Counted from the stretch's first letter, positions 25,363 to 35,082 are shown. The stretch is DNA of 64,000 nucleotides from Frateuria_A yonginensis (GCF_037137055.1 NZ_JBBBNY010000003.1:1-64000); one strand, 5' to 3'. Program-made: numbers and translations. The notes: a model not told the origin generated them from the sequence alone.

Positions 25363-27252
25363 ATGAATGGACGCGCCATGGCTTCGCTCATTCCCACCCG
25401 CAACAGCTGCCTGCCGCGCATGACAGCCGGCGAGAAGCGCTTCTCCGAGCGACTGGAGCAGAAGCTGGAGGACGACTACCTGCTCTGGTACGACGTGCCG
25501 GTGGGCCTGAAGCAGCGCCGGCCGGACTTCGTGGTGTTCCACCCGCGCCGGGGCCTGCTGGTGCTGGAAGTGAAGGACTGGAAGGCCGAGACCATCCGGC
25601 ATGCGGACAGCACCCAGTTCACCCTGGTCACCGAGCGCGGCCTGGTCAAGGAGAACCACCCGCTGCTGCAGGCACGCGCCTATGCGCTGGAGATCGGCGT
25701 GGTGCTCGAGCGCGATCCGGCGCTGCGCTTCCCGCCGGGGCATCGCCATGCCGGCAAGCTGATCATGCCCTGGGCCTGGGGCGTGGTGCTGTCCAACATC
25801 AGCCGCAAGCAGTTCGAGGAAGGCGGGCTGGACGCGGTGATCCCGCCGCACCTGGCGCTGTGCCGCGACGAGTTCTACGAGTCGGTTGACGCCGAGGATT
25901 TCCAGGAGCGGCTGTGGGCGATGTTCCCGCAGGTGTTCCCGGTGGCGCTCACGCTGCCGCAGATCGATCGCGTGCGCTGGCACCTGTTTCCCGAACTGCG
26001 GGTCGAGCCGGGCAGCGGCCAGTTCGGCCTGTTCGGACCGACCGACGCGGCGATACGCCCGCTTCAGATCCCCGAGCTGGTCAAGGTGATGGACGCCCAG
26101 CAGGAGCAGCTGGCGCGTTCGCTCGGCGACGAGCACCGCATCATCCACGGCGTGGCGGGCTCCGGAAAGACCATGATCCTGGGCTTCCGCGCCATGCAGT
26201 TGGCGCGCGTGATGAACCGGCCGATCCTGGTGCTCTGCTATAACAAGACGCTCGCCGCGCGACTGGAGCAACTGATCGGCGAGCGCGGCCTGGCCGAGAA
26301 GGTGCAGGTCTACAACTTCCACAAGTGGTGCCACAAGATGCTCACGGCCTACCACGTGGAGCTCCCCCCGAAGGGCAGCGACGACTTCTTCGGGCAGATG
26401 GTCGAGCGGGTGATCGCCGGCGTCGATCGCGGCCAGATACCCCGCTTCCAGTACGGTGCCGTGCTGGTCGACGAGGGCCACGACTTCGAGCCGGACTGGT
26501 ACAAGCTGATCGTGCAGATGATCGACCCGGCGACCAACTCGTTGCTGGTGCTCTACGACGACGCGCAGAACATCTACGGCAAGGCCGACCGGCGCAAGGT
26601 GAGCTGGAAGAGCCTGGGTATCCAGGCGCAGGGGCGCACCACCATCCTCAAGCTCAACTACCGCAACACGCTGGAGATCCTCGCGGTGGCGCGCGGCTTC
26701 GCCAACGAGCTGCTCATCGAGCGCGCCGAGGACGAGGACGGCGTGCCGCTGATCGCACCGGAGAGCGCCGGCCGGCGCGGCCCGGTGCCGGAGCTGATCC
26801 GGGTCGATACCGCACCCGCCCAGCTCACCGTCCTGATCGCCCAGCTGCGCGACGAGCACGCACACGGCCGGCCGTGGTCGCAGATGGCGGTGATCTTCCG
26901 CAACCAGTGGGAGGGCGAGAAGCTGCACGAGGCGCTGGAGCGCGAAGGCATTCCCAGCCGGCTCGCCGAGGGCCGCGGCAAGGGCGCCCTGTTCGCCGTC
27001 GGCGACACGGTCAAGCTGGTCACCATGCACTCGAGCAAGGGCCTGGAGTTCCCGTTCGTGATCATCCCGGGCCTGGGCTCGCTGCCCAAGGAAGGCAAGG
27101 ACGAGGCCGAGGAGGCACGGCTGCTGTACGTGGCGATGACCCGCGCCACCGAGCGGCTGCTGCTGATCCACCACGACGACTCGGTGTTCAGCAAGCGCAT
27201 CCGCGATGCGATCAACGACGTGCAGGGACAACTGGAGGCGGTGCCGGCCTGA
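25363..27252 (+). CDS. NERD-domain nuclease / UvrD-type helicase fusion
   Basis: A 629-aa protein. The N-terminal NERD domain (about 15-130) has the nuclease-like RPDFVVFHPRRGLLVLEVKDWK (Asp, then E-x-K). The SF1 helicase part follows: Walker A GVAGSGKT near 263, Walker B VLVDEGHDFEPD, the LNYRNT motif, MHSSKGLEFPFVIIPG and LLYVAMTRATERLLL. Such fusions are thought to act on DNA in repair or phage defence, but no specific system can be named. The gene is isolated: divergent from the cyclase gene and 120 bp from the peptidase gene. ATG 25378 is an alternative start. Confidence 0.85.
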   Translation: MNGRAMASLIPTRNSCLPRMTAGEKRFSERLEQKLEDDYLLWYDVPVGLKQRRPDFVVFHPRRGLLVLEVKDWKAETIRHADSTQFTLVTERGLVKENHPLLQARAYALEIGVVLERDPALRFPPGHRHAGKLIMPWAWGVVLSNISRKQFEEGGLDAVIPPHLALCRDEFYESVDAEDFQERLWAMFPQVFPVALTLPQIDRVRWHLFPELRVEPGSGQFGLFGPTDAAIRPLQIPELVKVMDAQQEQLARSLGDEHRIIHGVAGSGKTMILGFRAMQLARVMNRPILVLCYNKTLAARLEQLIGERGLAEKVQVYNFHKWCHKMLTAYHVELPPKGSDDFFGQMVERVIAGVDRGQIPRFQYGAVLVDEGHDFEPDWYKLIVQMIDPATNSLLVLYDDAQNIYGKADRRKVSWKSLGIQAQGRTTILKLNYRNTLEILAVARGFANELLIERAEDEDGVPLIAPESAGRRGPVPELIRVDTAPAQLTVLIAQLRDEHAHGRPWSQMAVIFRNQWEGEKLHEALEREGIPSRLAEGRGKGALFAVGDTVKLVTMHSSKGLEFPFVIIPGLGSLPKEGKDEAEEARLLYVAMTRATERLLLIHHDDSVFSKRIRDAINDVQGQLEAVPA

Positions 27253-27375
27253 CGGCCGTCCCTGCTGCGGACGCCCATCGGGCTGCACGGAAGCCGACAC
27301 CCGTGCCTTTGGGCACAGTCCCGCCCCGGTGCCAGCCGCTAGGCTGGGAGCTTTCGTTCCAGGGGGAATCTCCAC

Positions 27376-28871
27376 GTGCGCAAGACCCTGCAAGCCACCC
27401 TGCTGGCCGCCTCGCTACTGGCCGGCACCGCCGCTCCGGCCTTCGCCGCCGACGCCGCGAAGCCCGCCGCCGCGGACCACGGCGACTACCACCTGCCGCC
27501 CTTCCCGGCCGACGCGCACGTGCAGCAGAGCGCGCAGATCGACGGCCGCACCCTGAAGTACACGGCCACGGTCGGCTCGCTGCCGGTGCGCGACGAGAAA
27601 GGCAACGTCGTCGCCGAGGTGGTGTTCACCGCCTACACGGTGGACGGCGGCCGCGACCGCCCGGTGACCTTTGCGCTCAACGGCGGCCCGGGCGCGTCCT
27701 CGGTCTACCTCAACCTCGGCGCGATCGGTCCCAAGCGGGTCGCCTTCGGCATGGACGGCGACCACCCCTCCGACCCCGCCACGCTGCACGACAACCCGGG
27801 CAGCTGGCTGCCCTTCACCGACCTGGTGTTCATCGATCCGGTCGGCACCGGGTTCAGCCGCGCGCTGGTGGACGACAAGAAAGCCACGGAGCTGTTCTAC
27901 AGCACGACAACGACATCAGGTACCTCTCCAGGATCATCTACGACTGGCTGGTGAAGCACGGCCGCCTGCAGTCGCCCAAGTACCTCGTCGGCGAGAGCTA
28001 CGGCGGCTTCCGCGGCCCGCGTATCACCGACTACCTGCAGACCCGGCTGGGCGTGGCGATGAAGGGCGTGGTGCTGGTCTCGCCGTACCTCGATCCGGCG
28101 GCCTCCAGCGACGAGAACGTCTCACCGCTGCCGTGGATGCTCACCCTCCCCTCGATCGCGGCCGCCCACCTGGAGCGCGAGCACAAGCTCACCGCCGAAG
28201 CGATGGCGCCGATCATCGAGTACACCCGCGGCGAGTATGCGGTCGACCTGATGCGCGGCCGTTCCGACCCGCAGGCGACCGAGCGGGTGGTCAGGAAGGT
28301 GACCGAGCTGACCGGCCTGGATCCGCTGTTCGTGCGCCGCTCCGGCGGCCGGCTGGAGACGCAGGCCTACCTGCGCGAGGTGTACCGCGCCGAGGGCAAG
28401 CTGGGCAGCCGCTACGACTCCAACGTCACCGCCTGGGACCCGTTCCCGTACGCGCCGCGGCAGATGACCGGCGATCCGATCCTCAACGGCATCATCGCGC
28501 CGACCACCACCGCGATGGTCGACTTCGTCACGCGCACCGTGGGCTGGAAGTACGACGGCCGCTACAACGCGCTCAGCTACGAGGTGAACAAGCTCTGGCA
28601 CGAGGACGACGACGCCATCGAAGGCTCGGTCTCGCAATTGCGCGAAGCGGTGGCGAACGACCCGGGCCTGCGCGTGCTCATCGCGCACGGCTGGGACGAT
28701 CTCTCCTGCCCGTTCATGGCCTCGGTACTGATCGTCGACCAGATGCCGCCGATGGGCGACCCCACCCGCGTGCAGGTCAAGGAGTACCCCGGCGGCCACA
28801 TGTTCTACGCCCGCCCGGACAGCCAGGCGGCGCTGCTGAAGGACGTCAAGGCGCTCTACGGCGCCCGCTGA
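27376..28871 (+). pseudogene. Secreted S10 serine carboxypeptidase-like protein, one frameshift
   Basis: The frame from 27376 encodes a signal peptide (AGTAAPAFA|A), then VTFALNGGPGASSVYLNLG, the oxyanion region of S10 peptidases, up to ELFYST at about 27905. There it leaves frame and stops at 27952. The remainder, DNDIRYLSRIIYDWL onward, continues one frame over to 28871 with the nucleophile GESYGG, the Asp in HGWDDLSCPF and the His in YPGGHMFY. One missing base near 27906 explains everything, and all catalytic residues survive. Either a recent null mutation or a sequencing error. Confidence 0.85.
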
Positions 28872-28925
28872 TGATGTAGCTTGGGCGGGCGAACGTGCGT
28901 CCCAACCACCCAGTGCGGTGCCGCC

Positions 28926-30005
28926 ATGCCCGATCTGCTCACGCCCGAGGTTCTCGCCGCCCAGCCGCTCGACCATGCGCACGCGTTGGCGGCGCGTTGC
29001 TACACCGACCCGCGCATGCCCGCGCTGGATGCGCGGGCGGTGTTCGCGCGGAGCTGGCAACTGGTGTGCCACCAGTCGGAACTGGCCGGCGTCGGCGACC
29101 ACCGGGTCACCACCATCGCCGGCCTGCCGCTGCTGGTGGTGCGCAGCGACGGCTCCACCATCCGCGCCTTCCACAACGTCTGCCGGCATCGCGCCGGCCC
29201 CGTGGCCAGCTGCGACGGCAAGGGCGCCAAGGCCCTGCGCTGCCGTTATCACGGCTGGACCTACGGCCTCGACGGCGTGCTTCGAGGCGCGCCGGAAATG
29301 GGCCGCGCGCCCGATTTCGACCCCTCGTCGATCCGCCTGCCGGAAGCGCGCGTGCAGGTCTGGCAGGGGCTGGTGTTCGTCGCCACCGGTGACGCGCCGC
29401 CGTTCGCCGAGTTCGTCGAGGGCATCGACGCGCGGCTGGGCGTGGGCCGCTCGCTGGCCGGCTTCGAGTTCCACCATCGCGCCGCCTGGGACGTGGCCTG
29501 CAACTGGAAGGTGTACGTGGACAACTACCTGGAGGGCTACCACGTGCCGCACATCCATCCGGGACTCAACAGCGTGCTGGACTACCGCAGCTACGTCACC
29601 GAGACGGCGCGCTGGTACTCCTACCAGTACAGCCCGCTGGAAAGCGGCACCGACCTCTACGGCAGCGGCGAGGCGCTGTACTACTTCCTCTACCCCAACA
29701 CCATGCTCAACATCCTGCCGGGCCGGCTGCAGACCAACCGCGTGCTGCCGCTGGGCGTGGACCGCTGCCGGGTGGAGTTCGACTTCTACTACGCGCCCGA
29801 TCCGGGCGAGGCGGCGCGCGCGCGCCGCGAGCGCGACGTTGCCTTCAGCGACGAGGTGCAGGACGAGGACGTGACCATCTGCGAGGACGTGCAGCGCGGG
29901 CTGGCTTCCGGCTCCTACGAGACCGGCCGGCTGAACCCGTTGCGCGAGAACGCCGTCCACCATTTCCACGAATTGCTGCGGCGCGCCTACCGCGAGTTCG
30001 CGTGA
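28926..30005 (+). CDS. Rieske-type aromatic-ring/quaternary-amine oxygenase alpha subunit
   Basis: A 359-aa protein. The Rieske domain binds [2Fe-2S] through Cys86-x-His88 and Cys106-x2-His109 (NVCRHRAGP, LRCRYHGWTYG). The catalytic domain carries the mononuclear-iron motif in YVDNYLEGYHVPHIHPGL. Length and YHVP-type motif resemble the oxygenases for carnitine, choline-like amines or phenylpropionates. No reductase or ferredoxin gene is adjacent, so it must borrow electrons. The amino-acid permease gene 76 bp downstream on the same strand may share its transcript. Confidence 0.85.
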   Translation: MPDLLTPEVLAAQPLDHAHALAARCYTDPRMPALDARAVFARSWQLVCHQSELAGVGDHRVTTIAGLPLLVVRSDGSTIRAFHNVCRHRAGPVASCDGKGAKALRCRYHGWTYGLDGVLRGAPEMGRAPDFDPSSIRLPEARVQVWQGLVFVATGDAPPFAEFVEGIDARLGVGRSLAGFEFHHRAAWDVACNWKVYVDNYLEGYHVPHIHPGLNSVLDYRSYVTETARWYSYQYSPLESGTDLYGSGEALYYFLYPNTMLNILPGRLQTNRVLPLGVDRCRVEFDFYYAPDPGEAARARRERDVAFSDEVQDEDVTICEDVQRGLASGSYETGRLNPLRENAVHHFHELLRRAYREFA

Positions 30006-30081
30006 ATCGCCGCCCGTCCGGCCCCGTTGCCCGCGCGGGAGCAGTCAGGGCGACGGGAGATCGTCCACAGGAGGCAGAGCC

Positions 30082-31374
30082 ATGGGCAGTGACGTGAAGC
30101 CGCTCGGCCAGGCCGCGCTGATAGCGCTGGTGGTCGGCAACATGATCGGCTCGGGCGTGTTCCTGCTGCCGGCGGCGCTCGCGCCCTACGGTGCGGCGAG
30201 CCTGCTCGGCTGGACGTTGACGATCACCGGCGCGCTGCTGCTGGCGACGGTCTACGCCTGGCTCGCGCGCACGATCCGCAACCACGGCGGCGCCTACGGC
30301 TACGCACGACGCGCATTCGGCGACGGGGTCGGCTTCGTGGTGGCCTGGAGCTACTGGGTCTGCACCTGGAGCGCCAACGCGGCCATCGCGGTGGCCTTTG
30401 CCGGCAGCCTCGGCGCCGTGTGGCCCGCCGCCACCGCCACGCCGGTGCGCGCGGCCGCCTGCGCACTGGGCGCGCTGTGGGCCTGTACCGCGGTGAACCT
30501 GGCCGGCGTGCGCGAGGCGGCGCGGGTGCAGATGCTCACCACCCTGCTCAAGCTGGTGCCGCTGGTGCTGTTCGGCCTGATCGGCCTGGGCTGGGTGCAT
30601 GCAGCGGCGTACCGCCCGTTCAACCCGAGCGGCCTGCCCCTGTTCGGCGTGGCCACCTCGGTGGCTGCGCTGACGCTGTGGGCGATGCTCGGCTTCGAGG
30701 CCGCCACCGTGCCCACCGGCGTGGTGCGCGACCCGGAACGCACGGTGCCGCGCGCCACCGTGATCGGCATGCTGGTCGCGGGCCTGGCCACCATGCTCGC
30801 CTGCACCGTGGTGATCGGCCTGCTGCCGATCGGCGAACTGCAGCGTTCGGCGGCGCCGATGGTGGCGGCCGCGGCGCGGACCTGGGGCCCCGCGGCGGGA
30901 TTCGCGTTGGCGCTGGTCGCCACGGTCTCCTGCTTCGGCGCACTGAACGGCTGGGTGCTGCTGCAGGCGCAGACGCCGCTGGCGGCGGCACAGGATGGCT
31001 TGTTCCCGCGCCGCTTCGGCCGGCTGGACGCGCGTGGCACGCCCGCCTTCGGCCTGCTGCTGAGCAGCAGCCTGGCCAGCGCACTGATCGTGGCCAACTA
31101 CAGCCGCACGCTGGTGGCGCTGTTCACCTTCTCGATCCTGCTCTCCACCGCCACCACGCTGCTGCCCTACGTGGTCAGCGTGCTGGCATGGTGGCGCGTC
31201 GAGCCGGGCGCACGCTGGCCGCGCCGACTGGTGGCGGCGGGCGCGCTGGCCTACGCCTTGTGGGCGCTGGCCGGCACGGGCACCGAATCGCTGCTGTGGG
31301 CCGGCGTGCTGGTCGCCCTGGGGGTACCGGTGCTGTTGTGGCAGCGCCGTCCGCGGCTCGCGCGCAAGCCCTAG
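30082..31374 (+). CDS. APC-family amino acid permease/antiporter
   Basis: A 430-aa transporter with about 12 membrane helices. The start LIALVVGNMIGSGVFLLPAAL is the helix-1 substrate-binding motif of the AdiC/CadB/PotE antiporter branch. ALWAMLGFEAATVPTGVVRDPERTVPRAT is another APC landmark. It has an AGGAGGCAGAGCC ribosome-binding site. The substrate may be a basic amino acid or amine, perhaps linked to the Rieske oxygenase upstream (inference). The gene ends 18 bp before the IS481 insertion and is intact. Confidence 0.87.
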   Translation: MGSDVKPLGQAALIALVVGNMIGSGVFLLPAALAPYGAASLLGWTLTITGALLLATVYAWLARTIRNHGGAYGYARRAFGDGVGFVVAWSYWVCTWSANAAIAVAFAGSLGAVWPAATATPVRAAACALGALWACTAVNLAGVREAARVQMLTTLLKLVPLVLFGLIGLGWVHAAAYRPFNPSGLPLFGVATSVAALTLWAMLGFEAATVPTGVVRDPERTVPRATVIGMLVAGLATMLACTVVIGLLPIGELQRSAAPMVAAAARTWGPAAGFALALVATVSCFGALNGWVLLQAQTPLAAAQDGLFPRRFGRLDARGTPAFGLLLSSSLASALIVANYSRTLVALFTFSILLSTATTLLPYVVSVLAWWRVEPGARWPRRLVAAGALAYALWALAGTGTESLLWAGVLVALGVPVLLWQRRPRLARKP

Positions 31375-31479
31375 CGACGCCGCCGGCCCGACCTAGCTGT
31401 GATCTCTCAGTAGGTTGTTCACCCGGGGCGATCCCGGGATTCTGGAGGTGCGACCCAACCAGCACACCAGGAACCCCGG

Positions 31480-32054
31480 ATGAACCTGCATAAACATGCC
31501 CGTCTTACGCCTCGAGGTCGAGCCCTGCTCGTGCAGCGGGTGCTTGATCACGGCCTGCGGGTGGAGGAGGCGGCCCATGCAGCTGGGGTCAGTGTGCGCA
31601 CGGCATACAAGTGGCTGGCGCGCTTTCGCGAGGAAGGGCCTGCCGGGCTGCTCGATCGGTCCTCCCGGCCACACCGTTGCCCGCATGCGACGGACGCCGC
31701 CGTCGCGGAGCAGGTCATGGAACACCGTCGCGAGCGCTGGACCTATCGGCAGATCGCCCAGCATCTGGCGGTCGCCCCCAGTACGGTCGGCCGCCTGGTC
31801 AAGCGCGCCGGGCTCCACCGGTTGGCCGAACTGGAGCCGGCGCGCCCGTCCAAACGGTACGAATACCCCTCACCCGGTGACCTGCTGCACCTGGACATCA
31901 AGAAGCTGGGGCGCTTCTGGCGCCCGGGGCACCGCGTCACCGGGGACCGCCAAGGCGCCTCGGACGGCGCAGGCTGGGAATTCGTCCATGTGGCGATCGA
32001 TGACCATTCCCGGGTCGCCTTCGGCACCATCGAGCCTGACGAGCGTGGCATGAC
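31480..32054 (+). pseudogene. IS481 transposase, N-terminal part
   Basis: About 191 codons. The N-terminal helix-turn-helix region (RVLDHGLRVEEAAHAAGVSVRTAYKWLARF) and second HTH (TYRQIAQHLAVAPSTVGRLVKRAG) are followed by the first two catalytic Asp residues of the DDE domain (LLHLDIKKLG and VHVAIDDHSRVAF). Coding sequence breaks at ERGMT exactly at the IS21 end, after which only a short chance extension follows. The rest lies at 37736-38111. Confidence 0.92.
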
Positions 32055-32222
32055 TGCAGATTCCGGTCACCCCTGACCAGCCGTCCGACTAGGGTTGATC
32101 ACACTGCCGGTGTTGAGCACCGTGCTGGTGCTGCGCAGGTAGGCCAACTGTTGGGCCATCACGATCGTCGTAGTTACTTACTCCATTTTTAAGATTACGG
32201 GCAGAGGCTCTGCTAGCTCTAG

Positions 32223-32651
32223 CTAAGGCTGCTCGCCATGACTGCGATGCTCAATCACTATGTGATTATCAGGGTCGCCGTTAATGTCTAGCCCGGTCAG
32301 GCCGCACTCAGACAGGCTGATTCCATACGAATAATTATTCGCACGAAACAAGCCCGTAATCTCGACATATTTACCATTATATAAATCTTCCTTGTTGCCG
32401 AGATCGCCAGTGTTTAGAAGGCTTAGGCAGCCAGAATCTTTTGCCCAATAGTCCTTGTCATATCCTAGACGTTTCACCAAGTACATCGACTCCGGTCCAA
32501 TAACAAGGAAGCCGTGCAGGGTCAATTGCTTGCCATCATATTTTGCGCGATTGGCGTTTAACGCCTGTATGTCCAATGAGTTATCTGTCACTGAACCGAA
32601 ACTGGTTATTGGTACCAGTAAAAATGCCAGGAGTAGTGAGAGCATTTTCAT
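32223..32651 (-). CDS. Exported protein, putative immunity protein for the RHS toxin
   Basis: A 142-aa protein with a clear signal peptide (KMLSLLLAFLLVPITSFGS, cleavage near residue 20). The mature part (LDIQALNANRAKYDGKQLTLHGFLVIGPESMYLV...GKYVEITGLFRANN) looks beta-rich, perhaps an OB-like fold, with two Cys. No named family was recognised. Its ATG overlaps the TGA of the RHS gene (32648-32651), so it is translated directly after it. Position, size and export fit an immunity protein acting in the periplasm; this is inference. The DNA is clearly more AT-rich than the chromosome. Confidence 0.6.
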   Translation of the reverse strand: MKMLSLLLAFLLVPITSFGSVTDNSLDIQALNANRAKYDGKQLTLHGFLVIGPESMYLVKRLGYDKDYWAKDSGCLSLLNTGDLGNKEDLYNGKYVEITGLFRANNYSYGISLSECGLTGLDINGDPDNHIVIEHRSHGEQP

Positions 32652-33555
32652 TCGGCTGGCCTTACAGCATCAATTGCTTGCTGCTGTGCGTTCACTGATT
32701 GCTCGAGCTTATTCGCCTCGCGAGGAGTGAATGAGCCCTTGATTGCTGTAACCTGAATTCGTCCACCTACGATTTCGTATTTGGCTACGCGTCGCTCACT
32801 TACAGCATAGTTGAGAACCCCATGACCCAGTGGCTGAGCGTCACCCGGGCTGACGAATCCGTCTGAAGAAACGCCGGGAGTCTTTCCATCAATGTGACTA
32901 TGTTCCACGGCCGTTGTTCCTGGCGGTAAGTTACTCAGATTCACCCCATCTTTGGCGGTCGTCTGGATGATCTGACCATTCACAGGTTGCGCGGTGACGT
33001 TCGTGGTCCCTATAAGGGCCAAAACCTTCTCCGGCTTTGAGACGTTTCCACCTTGGATTTGTTCGCTATTGCAGCCGAGTCTTGTTGGGGAGTTGAGCGA
33101 AGATCGCGCGCTGTTCCTGAATCAGAACGTATGCACTGCGACCGACTTTGCCCTGGGCAGTTGTCGCGACCATCTGGATCAATATTATTGGCCGGATTGT
33201 TATTTGCGTAGTCATATCTGTTAAAGCCAAACAGCGCACCCGCGCTCGGCACCACCGGGTCGATGCTTAGAAAGCGCCCGGCGATCGGATCGTAGTACCG
33301 CGCCTGCATGTAAACGAGTCCGGTGTCAGGATCATTTACGTGTCCTGTATACCCCGGCCCTGTGGGCGGAGTGCCCAGCGCCTGACCATATGGCTTGTAA
33401 TCGAAAGTCGCTGTGATATTCCCGTTGGCGTCCGCCTCCGCGAGGGGCGTGCCCTGTGGATCGGTGTACACATACGTGACCTTGCCCGGCTGTGCATGGG
33501 CGGTGCCCATTGCCAGTAATAGCGGCAGGACAAACCCGCCAAGTCCCTTTCTCAT
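32648..33555 (-). pseudogene. Secreted RHS-core protein with JAMM-like C-terminal domain, frameshifted
   Basis: The start at 33555 has GGGGAG 6 nt upstream and a signal peptide (LLLAMGTAHA|Q). A short RHS core follows: VTYVYTDPQGTPLAEADANGN, TGLVYMQARYYDPIAGRFLS and FNRYDYANNNPANNIDPDGR. This frame stops at 33010. The C-terminal domain lies in another frame (LALIGTTNVTAQP... to PAE, stop 32648) and contains TTAVEHSHIDG and SPGD, an HxH...SxxD pattern as in JAMM/DUF4329-like domains. At least one indel must lie between about 33195 and 33060. It is much shorter than full Rhs proteins and looks like an orphan toxin tip. Confidence 0.68.
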
Positions 33556-33586
33556 CGCTACTCCCCTGTAGATTGCCGCCTCATGC

Positions 33587-34672
33587 TCACCCGTCAGAGG
33601 GTGGTTCCGCAAGTGGCACCGGACCATCGCTAAGCTCGGGCCAGCGCCCTTCGGGATCACCCATGTAAGCGACCCAGTCGTCCATAAACGACCGCTTAGC
33701 CCATTCCGCCTGAGTGATGTAGTCCAACGCCTTCCACCGCACAAACGCGTCCCTCTGGAAGGCGAGATACCGCGCCGGGTCCGCATGAAGCGCCTCAGTC
33801 GCCCTCGTCGGCAGCCCAAGGGCGAACAGCAGGTCAAACCCATAGTCTCCGCGCATGAGCTGAAGTCGGTAGCGCACCCAACTGTTCCAACGCGGATCCA
33901 GTAGTCCCCGATCTTCCCGAGCCAGGCAGTGGTGCCTAAGAATCTGCTCATAGAGCCGCACCGGTGCCGTGGCGATCTCGACTTGCTCGTCATCGTGCTG
34001 GACATGGTCAATCAGCGCCTCTCCCGCCAAGGCCGCCATCGCGGGCAGAAGATTGATGAAGGGCACCGTTGAGCCGATCAGCAGCAGAATGACCCAGAAC
34101 GACTGGGCACACTGATAGGCCAACGATTCGTGGCCCTCCGCCTGCGCCTCGCGCAGCAGCAATGCCGTCGCGGCCAAGGCCTCGAAACTGCCCAGCTGCT
34201 CCAGCCGCCGCAACAGGCGGCGTGAGGTTTTTTCACGATCGACCATGAACTCGCTGGCCCTGGAGCCGGAGCGATGCAGGACCCGCTGTGTCTCCGGCCC
34301 CAAGCCGGCCAGCCATCGAGGCCGGTGCGTCATCAGGTCCTTTTCCGGGTCGATGATGTCCCAGTACACGTGTTCCAGCAGGGCTCGACTGCGAGGGAAT
34401 GCGAGTTCGGCCCGCTCGATCAGGGCGCTACGCGGCACATGTTTGCCCTGCGCATAGCGGGCCATTCGATGGCGGTGCGAGAGCACGCCCTCTGCATTGC
34501 GACCGAAGCCGTCGCCGATCAGCTGCTTTTCCAAGGCGTAATAGGTCGCGCCCTGGGAGCGCAGCTGAATCCATTGAAACCACAATTGAACCCGCTGCTG
34601 GTCGATGCGCTGCCGCAGGGGCGACCGACCACGCCCTGGTGCCGATTTTCCGCAGGCCTCTGAGAGAATCAT
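33587..34672 (-). CDS. Unknown 361-aa protein, first gene of the toxin-like operon
   Basis: Not recognised. The N-terminal quarter is basic and helical (QRIDQQRVQLWFQWIQLRSQGATYYALEKQL), the middle has one hydrophobic segment (SFWVILLLIGSTVPFINLLPAMAAL, near 190-214), and the C-terminus is rich in Trp and charged residues. No signal peptide. It ends 31 bp before the RHS start on the same strand, so the two are probably co-transcribed. It could be a chaperone/adaptor for the RHS protein or an unrelated island gene. Confidence 0.6.
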   Translation of the reverse strand: MILSEACGKSAPGRGRSPLRQRIDQQRVQLWFQWIQLRSQGATYYALEKQLIGDGFGRNAEGVLSHRHRMARYAQGKHVPRSALIERAELAFPRSRALLEHVYWDIIDPEKDLMTHRPRWLAGLGPETQRVLHRSGSRASEFMVDREKTSRRLLRRLEQLGSFEALAATALLLREAQAEGHESLAYQCAQSFWVILLLIGSTVPFINLLPAMAALAGEALIDHVQHDDEQVEIATAPVRLYEQILRHHCLAREDRGLLDPRWNSWVRYRLQLMRGDYGFDLLFALGLPTRATEALHADPARYLAFQRDAFVRWKALDYITQAEWAKRSFMDDWVAYMGDPEGRWPELSDGPVPLAEPPSDG

Positions 34673-34782
34673 CGGTTCTCCGGTATTTCAATCACTTAGG
34701 CGCAAGAATAGGGTAAAACGAAGGCCGCATTTACCGGCTACCCGTTCTGGCTCGGGCGCCCTAGCATCGGTCGTGACCCGAC

Positions 34783-35082
34783 GTGACCGAGCCGATGGCC
34801 GCACCTCACAGTCCCACGCTGACCGATCTGCTGGAGCGCGACCTCTTGATGCGCTTCGGCACACCGCTGATTGGGGGCGAGGAGCTTCGGGCAGCGCTGG
34901 GATACCCCACCGCAGAGGCCCTGAGGCAAGCCATTTCGCGAGGGACCGTGCCGGTTCCCGTGTTCGCCGTGCCGCACCGGCGCGGGAAATTCGCTCTGAT
35001 TCGGGATATCGCGGCCTGGCTGGCAGCCTTGCGGCAAGGTGCTGTCGATCCTGCCGATGCACAGGAGGTGCCGATGCGTTAG
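34783..35082 (+). CDS. Small helix-turn-helix-like protein (PrtN/AlpA-like)
   Basis: About 99 aa from GTG 34783, or 95 from ATG 34795. LLMRFGTPLIGGEELRAALGYPTAEALRQAISRGTVPVPVFAVPHRRGKFALIRDIAAWLAAL resembles the short winged-helix pattern of pyocin activator PrtN or AlpA/excisionase proteins: a fold-recognition helix pair, then a basic PHRRGK turn. It is divergent from the 361-aa gene, with 110 bp between them, and could regulate that operon. The function is inferred from fold-like pattern and position. It ends near a hairpin terminator at 35127. Confidence 0.5.
   Translation: MTEPMAAPHSPTLTDLLERDLLMRFGTPLIGGEELRAALGYPTAEALRQAISRGTVPVPVFAVPHRRGKFALIRDIAAWLAALRQGAVDPADAQEVPMR

Noticed and set aside
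25183..27393. 736-aa minus frame opposite the NERD-helicase
   Set aside because: The plus-strand protein has clear helicase motifs; the minus frame has none.
32994..33224. 76-aa plus frame opposite the RHS tip
   Set aside because: Antisense to RHS sequence with no ribosome-binding site or recognisable domain.
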